The position numbers were made by a program, and so were the translations under genes. The notes beneath the pieces were generated by a model that searched no databases, had not been told where the DNA came from, and saw only the letters and a list, made by a program, of their open reading frames with translations. Shown piece after piece: positions 61,959-64,000 of a stretch of 64,000 nucleotides of DNA (position 1 is its first letter; every line of letters starts with the position of its first letter). This stretch comes from Persicitalea sp964500445 (lineage in GTDB: Bacteria; Bacteroidota; Bacteroidia; Cytophagales; Spirosomataceae): contig CAZCOG010000002.1 in NCBI GenBank assembly GCA_964500445.1, positions 124,001 through 188,000 on the forward strand, written 5' to 3'.

Positions 61959-63398
61959 ATGAGAGAGAACCCACAAACTAGCCTCTTTGGTCAAGAGCAG
62001 TCCAAAGATACAGAACCTGCCGGAAAAATCCTTGTGGATATTCCCCCTACCGATTTTAACGATAAAAGCGAAAAAACCGCCACCATCACCGACGCCGACC
62101 ACCAAAAGGGGTTTACCGCTGAGGTCTTCGATAACCTGCCGCCGCTACTACGGGAAGGATGCGAAATCTTTGTAGAAGATACCGAGAAAGAGGTTTTTTT
62201 GGTGGGTGCTTTGGGGATCGTAAGCGGCATTTTGCCTAACGTGGCCGGATACTACGCCGGGAATGACATACCGCCCAACCTCTACGTATATGTTCTAGGG
62301 GCATACGGCCAGGGTAAGGGGTCATTGAAGTATGCCAAAAAACTAGCCGATCCGGTTCATGCCCACATGAAAGCAGAGCGGGAAGACCGTGAGAAGGAGT
62401 ATGAGGCAGCAACGCACGAGTACGACAAGAAGCTAAAAGCATTCAGGCAAGATAAGAAAGGAAACGCCGATCCGCCGGAAAAGCCGGAATCCGCCCCGAT
62501 GCTGATGCACTTCATTCCCGCCAACAGCAGCAAGTCGGGAATTACTCAACTCATAGAAGAAAATGACGGTAGGGCCACGATTTGCGAGACGGAAGGGGAC
62601 ACTCTGGCCGACGCCTTGAAGCAGGATTACGGCGGATTTTCGGACACCTTACGAAAAGCTTTTCATCAAGAAACAGTCAGCCTTTTCAGGCGAACCAACA
62701 AAGAGTATATCGAGATTGAAAAACCGTGTCTTTCGGTGGTTCTTTCTAGCACCTTCGACCAACTGACCGCCCTAATGCCCAGCCCGCAAAACGGGTTATT
62801 CAGTCGCTTTCTCTACTACGTCATCAAGCCCGACCCGGCATTCAAAAACGTATTCGACAACCGGAAGAAGGGCTATGAAGCCCGCTTCAAGGCGTTGGGA
62901 GAACGTTACTTTGAAATGTACCAGGCCCTCCAATCGCTGAGCGAGCCAATCGAATTCAGCCTGAATGGGGATCAGCAGGGGGAGTTTCTAAAAGTATTCC
63001 AGAAAAGCAAAGATGAACTCGTAGAGTACATGGGGCAGGACATTAACGGCACCGTGAACCGTTTGGGGGTCATCTGCTTTCGGGTAGCGATGGTGCTAAG
63101 TGTGCTACGGATGTTCGAAGACGGGGCCATAGAATCTGAGCTGGTATGCACCCAGGCGGATTTTGAAAACGCTCTTCGGATTGTGGAGGTACTGAAAAAC
63201 CACGCGATGAAAGTCTACTACTCTTTTCCTGCACCCAAAACCGCCAATAGTAATATAGACCGGACAGCGGAAAAACTTCTGGAAAAAGAACGATGCTTGA
63301 CTCTACACCGTCAGGGGCATTCGGTGCGCACGATAGCGAAAATGGTATTAGGCGATGAGAGGCAAAAATCAACCGTTCACCGCTGGATCAAAGGATGA
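61959..63398 (+). CDS. DUF3987-family ATPase-like protein with C-terminal HTH
   Basis: 479 residues. After an N-terminal linker, AYGQGKGSLKYAK resembles a Walker A loop (GxGxGKxS), and HFIPANSSKSGITQLIEENDGRATICETEGDT is the DUF3987 core, found in helicase/primase-type element proteins. The last 45 residues (LLEKERCLTLHRQGHSVRTIAKMVLGDERQKSTVHRWIKG) are a HTH. It probably supports replication of the element. Overlaps the next gene (ATGA). Confidence 0.87.
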   Translation: MRENPQTSLFGQEQSKDTEPAGKILVDIPPTDFNDKSEKTATITDADHQKGFTAEVFDNLPPLLREGCEIFVEDTEKEVFLVGALGIVSGILPNVAGYYAGNDIPPNLYVYVLGAYGQGKGSLKYAKKLADPVHAHMKAEREDREKEYEAATHEYDKKLKAFRQDKKGNADPPEKPESAPMLMHFIPANSSKSGITQLIEENDGRATICETEGDTLADALKQDYGGFSDTLRKAFHQETVSLFRRTNKEYIEIEKPCLSVVLSSTFDQLTALMPSPQNGLFSRFLYYVIKPDPAFKNVFDNRKKGYEARFKALGERYFEMYQALQSLSEPIEFSLNGDQQGEFLKVFQKSKDELVEYMGQDINGTVNRLGVICFRVAMVLSVLRMFEDGAIESELVCTQADFENALRIVEVLKNHAMKVYYSFPAPKTANSNIDRTAEKLLEKERCLTLHRQGHSVRTIAKMVLGDERQKSTVHRWIKG

Positions 63399-64000
63399 TG
63401 GAAACAAACCTGTTAACTGTCCCGTCCCAGAAGTGGGACAGGGACACTTTCAAAGATTCAGTCCTGAATGTGGAGGTGAGTTGCTTCAAGGACGTATTCA
63501 CCGCCAGCAATCCCGGAACGGTGAACCTGCTCACGTGGCTCAGCTCACCGAAGTACGAGGCCAAACAGCGGCAACTCCGACAGATTGAGGACAAGGCCCG
63601 GCGCGACGCGATCAAATGCACCCTACCCGGAATTACCCCTAGTGGTACATTCGCTCACCGGATGGAAAGTAAACTGATTCGACACAGCGGCCTGATTCAG
63701 TTCGACATCGACCCCAAAGGCAACGAGGGCATAATGAACTACCATGAATTGAAAAACCATATCCGCAATATCAAGAACGTGGCCTACTGTGGGTTGTCCG
63801 CTTCGGGCAATGGGTTTTGGGGCCTGATTCCAGTGGCCTTCCCGGAACTTCACAAAGAGCATTTTGCCGTTATCGAGCGGAAGTTTATGCAATTCGGCAT
63901 AGTTATAGACTCCAAGCCGAAGAACGTAGCTAGTCTGAGGGGCTACGCCTACGATCCTGACGGATATTTCAACCACCATCCCGTAATACTGGAAGCTTAC
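63395..64000 (+). CDS. BT4734/BF3469-type (VirE N-terminal) protein, C-terminus cut by window
   Basis: 202 codons are visible from ATG 63395; a second ATG at 63398 is equally possible. The N-terminal BT4734_N domain shows LLTWLSSPKYEAKQRQL, ITPSGTFAHR, GLIQFDIDPKG (a DxD pair resembling primase-type active sites) and LSASGNGFWGLIPV. Such proteins commonly pair with DUF3987 in Bacteroidota integrative elements and are thought to be primase-like. Runs off the right edge. Confidence 0.85.
   Translation, partial: MMETNLLTVPSQKWDRDTFKDSVLNVEVSCFKDVFTASNPGTVNLLTWLSSPKYEAKQRQLRQIEDKARRDAIKCTLPGITPSGTFAHRMESKLIRHSGLIQFDIDPKGNEGIMNYHELKNHIRNIKNVAYCGLSASGNGFWGLIPVAFPELHKEHFAVIERKFMQFGIVIDSKPKNVASLRGYAYDPDGYFNHHPVILEAY

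Noticed and set aside
1..64000. CRISPR arrays, rRNA genes, insertion sequences
   Set aside because: No regular direct repeats with spacers, rRNA or transposase genes were seen.

Overview
The window is chromosomal DNA from a Bacteroidota bacterium, most likely order Cytophagales (a Spirosoma/Dyadobacter-like lineage). The case rests on TAnnTTTG -7 promoter elements, few Shine-Dalgarno sites, a type IX secretion (T9SS) C-terminal sorting domain next to a PorP/SprF gene, a sugar-phosphate-isomerase/NIPSNAP-type secreted repertoire, and BT4734/DUF3987 genes in a mobile element. The genus assignment is inference.

Positions 1-10 kb hold a two-component pair (a cyclic-nucleotide-binding-type sensor kinase and a response regulator fused to a thioredoxin-reductase-like flavoprotein that lacks CxxC), a secreted sugar isomerase-like protein, purU, a gamma-carbonic-anhydrase-like protein, an FAH-family hydrolase, a 5'-nucleotidase lipoprotein and an M61 peptidase. 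Positions 10-17 kb are a lipid and translation block: NeuD-like acyltransferase, DUF177-rpmF-plsX-fabH, efp, accB-accC. Positions 17-26 kb carry a transglutaminase, an SDR, selD, an OmpH/Skp-like protein, a penicillin acylase, YtxH and a secreted LRR protein. Positions 26-32 kb hold a 1342-residue PKD/gliding-motility C-terminal-domain protein divergent from a PorP/SprF gene, then NIPSNAP.

Positions 32-46 kb include cysS, an M28 peptidase, nadD-gmk, an ECF sigma/anti-sigma pair, mreBCD with a textbook promoter, a GH3 enzyme and dxr. Positions 46-58 kb have a methyltransferase, a tight mazG-thiamine pyrophosphokinase-acyltransferase-McrC operon, a protein with a DxDDTA motif, a CPA1 antiporter, DUF389, a four-helix-bundle cassette with a heptanucleotide repeat, and an acyl-CoA dehydrogenase.

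From about 58,333 to the right edge the window enters an integrated element. A 44-base 3' fragment of tRNA-Asn(GUU), still attached to a hairpin terminator, is followed by a tyrosine recombinase lacking the first catalytic arginine, two unrecognised genes, an excisionase-like HTH protein, a DUF3987 ATPase-like protein and a BT4734/VirE-N primase-associated protein cut by the window end. The other end of the element, expected to carry the intact tRNA-Asn, lies outside the window. This element, the orphan McrC, and the CxxC-less regulator-reductase are the most interesting parts.
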